A DNA stretch of 64,000 nt from Zhengella mangrovi. GTDB lineage: Bacteria > Pseudomonadota > Alphaproteobacteria > Rhizobiales > Rhizobiaceae. The translations under genes and the position numbers were made by a program. The notes beneath the pieces are model-generated. The model was not told the DNA's origin. It saw only the letters and a program-made list of their open reading frames with translations, and did no database searches. Location of the stretch: positions 434,001 through 498,000 of the forward strand of contig NZ_PDVP01000002.1 in the NCBI RefSeq assembly GCF_002727065.1, given 5' to 3'. Numbering within the stretch: position 1 is the first letter of the stretch; each line of letters begins with the position of its first letter. Positions 63,760 to 64,000 of the stretch are shown here, in pieces.

Positions 63760-64000
63760 ATGGCTCTTTACGAACATGTGTTCCTTGCCCGTCAGGACCT
63801 CTCGCAGCAGCAGGTCGACGCCCTTGTCGAACAGTACAAGGGTATCGTCGAGCAGGCTGGCGGGTCCTTCGGCAGGATCGAGAACTGGGGACTGAAGTCC
63901 CTGGCCTACCGGATCAACAAGAACCGCAAGGCCTACTACACGCTGATCAACATCGAGGCCCCGGCCGAGGCGATCAACGAGATCGAGCGCATGCAGCGCC
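63760..64000 (+). CDS. rpsF: 30S ribosomal protein S6 (partial)
   Basis: The first 80 residues are in the window: [22 protein letters not shown], then [22 protein letters not shown], the S6 fold. GAAAGGCAGAG precedes the ATG. The rest lies beyond the window's right edge, probably followed by rpsR and rplI. Confidence 0.97.
   Translation, partial: MALYEHVFLARQDLSQQQVDALVEQYKGIVEQAGGSFGRIENWGLKSLAYRINKNRKAYYTLINIEAPAEAINEIERMQR

Overview
The window is GC-rich chromosomal DNA from an alphaproteobacterium, most likely of the order Hyphomicrobiales (Rhizobiales). The main evidence is gene order: hdaA, an AI-2E permease gene and a CDP-alcohol transferase gene lie opposite purM-purN; uvrC-pgsA-moaD-moaE are in line; and lptF-lptG-lptD-surA-like-pdxA-rsmA face gmk-yicC-mltG-fabF-acpP-fabG-fabD, followed by rpsF. 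An Omp25/Omp31-type outer-membrane protein fits the same group. Genus and species cannot be fixed from the sequence alone.

Bases 1 to about 19,030 are the right part of a temperate HK97-like siphophage; its tail and lysis genes should lie left of the window. A repressor/Cro switch (15.4-16.3 kb) divides it. Leftward, overlapping early genes encode small unknown proteins, a GcrA-like regulator, an adenine methyltransferase, helix-turn-helix proteins and a replication protein whose gene contains iteron-like palindromes. A NusG-like antiterminator gene follows, then the late genes: HNH nuclease, small and large terminase, portal, S49 protease, capsid, connector, head closure and a gp10-like protein. 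Rightward, the phage has four tiny genes, a small cytosine-methyltransferase-like gene, a putative excisionase and a tyrosine integrase. The integrase stops 11 bases from the 5' half of a tRNA-Pro(UGG) gene cut at its anticodon loop, which marks the attachment site.

From 19 to 31 kb the host genes cover replication control (hdaA), a permease, phospholipid synthesis, purine synthesis (purM, purN), a molybdopterin oxidoreductase coupled to an unknown nuclease-like protein, rlmJ, an RNase T2 lipoprotein and a glutathione transferase. From 31 to 48 kb there is a Ca2+/Na+ antiporter, an SDR, uvrC, pgsA, moaD, moaE, a hemolysin III family protein, ndk, a second GST, a DinB protein, an ABC-F ATPase, a crotonase, a LysR regulator, an aldo/keto reductase, a 51-bp tandem hairpin repeat, a methyltransferase, holC and pepA.

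From 48.9 to 64 kb lie envelope and core genes: LPS export (lptF, lptG, lptD), a SurA-like chaperone, pdxA, rsmA, then on the other strand gmk, a YicC RNase, mltG and the fatty-acid cluster fabD-fabG-acpP-fabF. The window ends inside rpsF. The least explained parts are the prophage control and replication signals (a conserved GTAGCG operator, GANTC-centred palindromes in the replication gene, and an antiterminator next to a hairpin), the tRNA-Pro split, and the 51-bp minisatellite.
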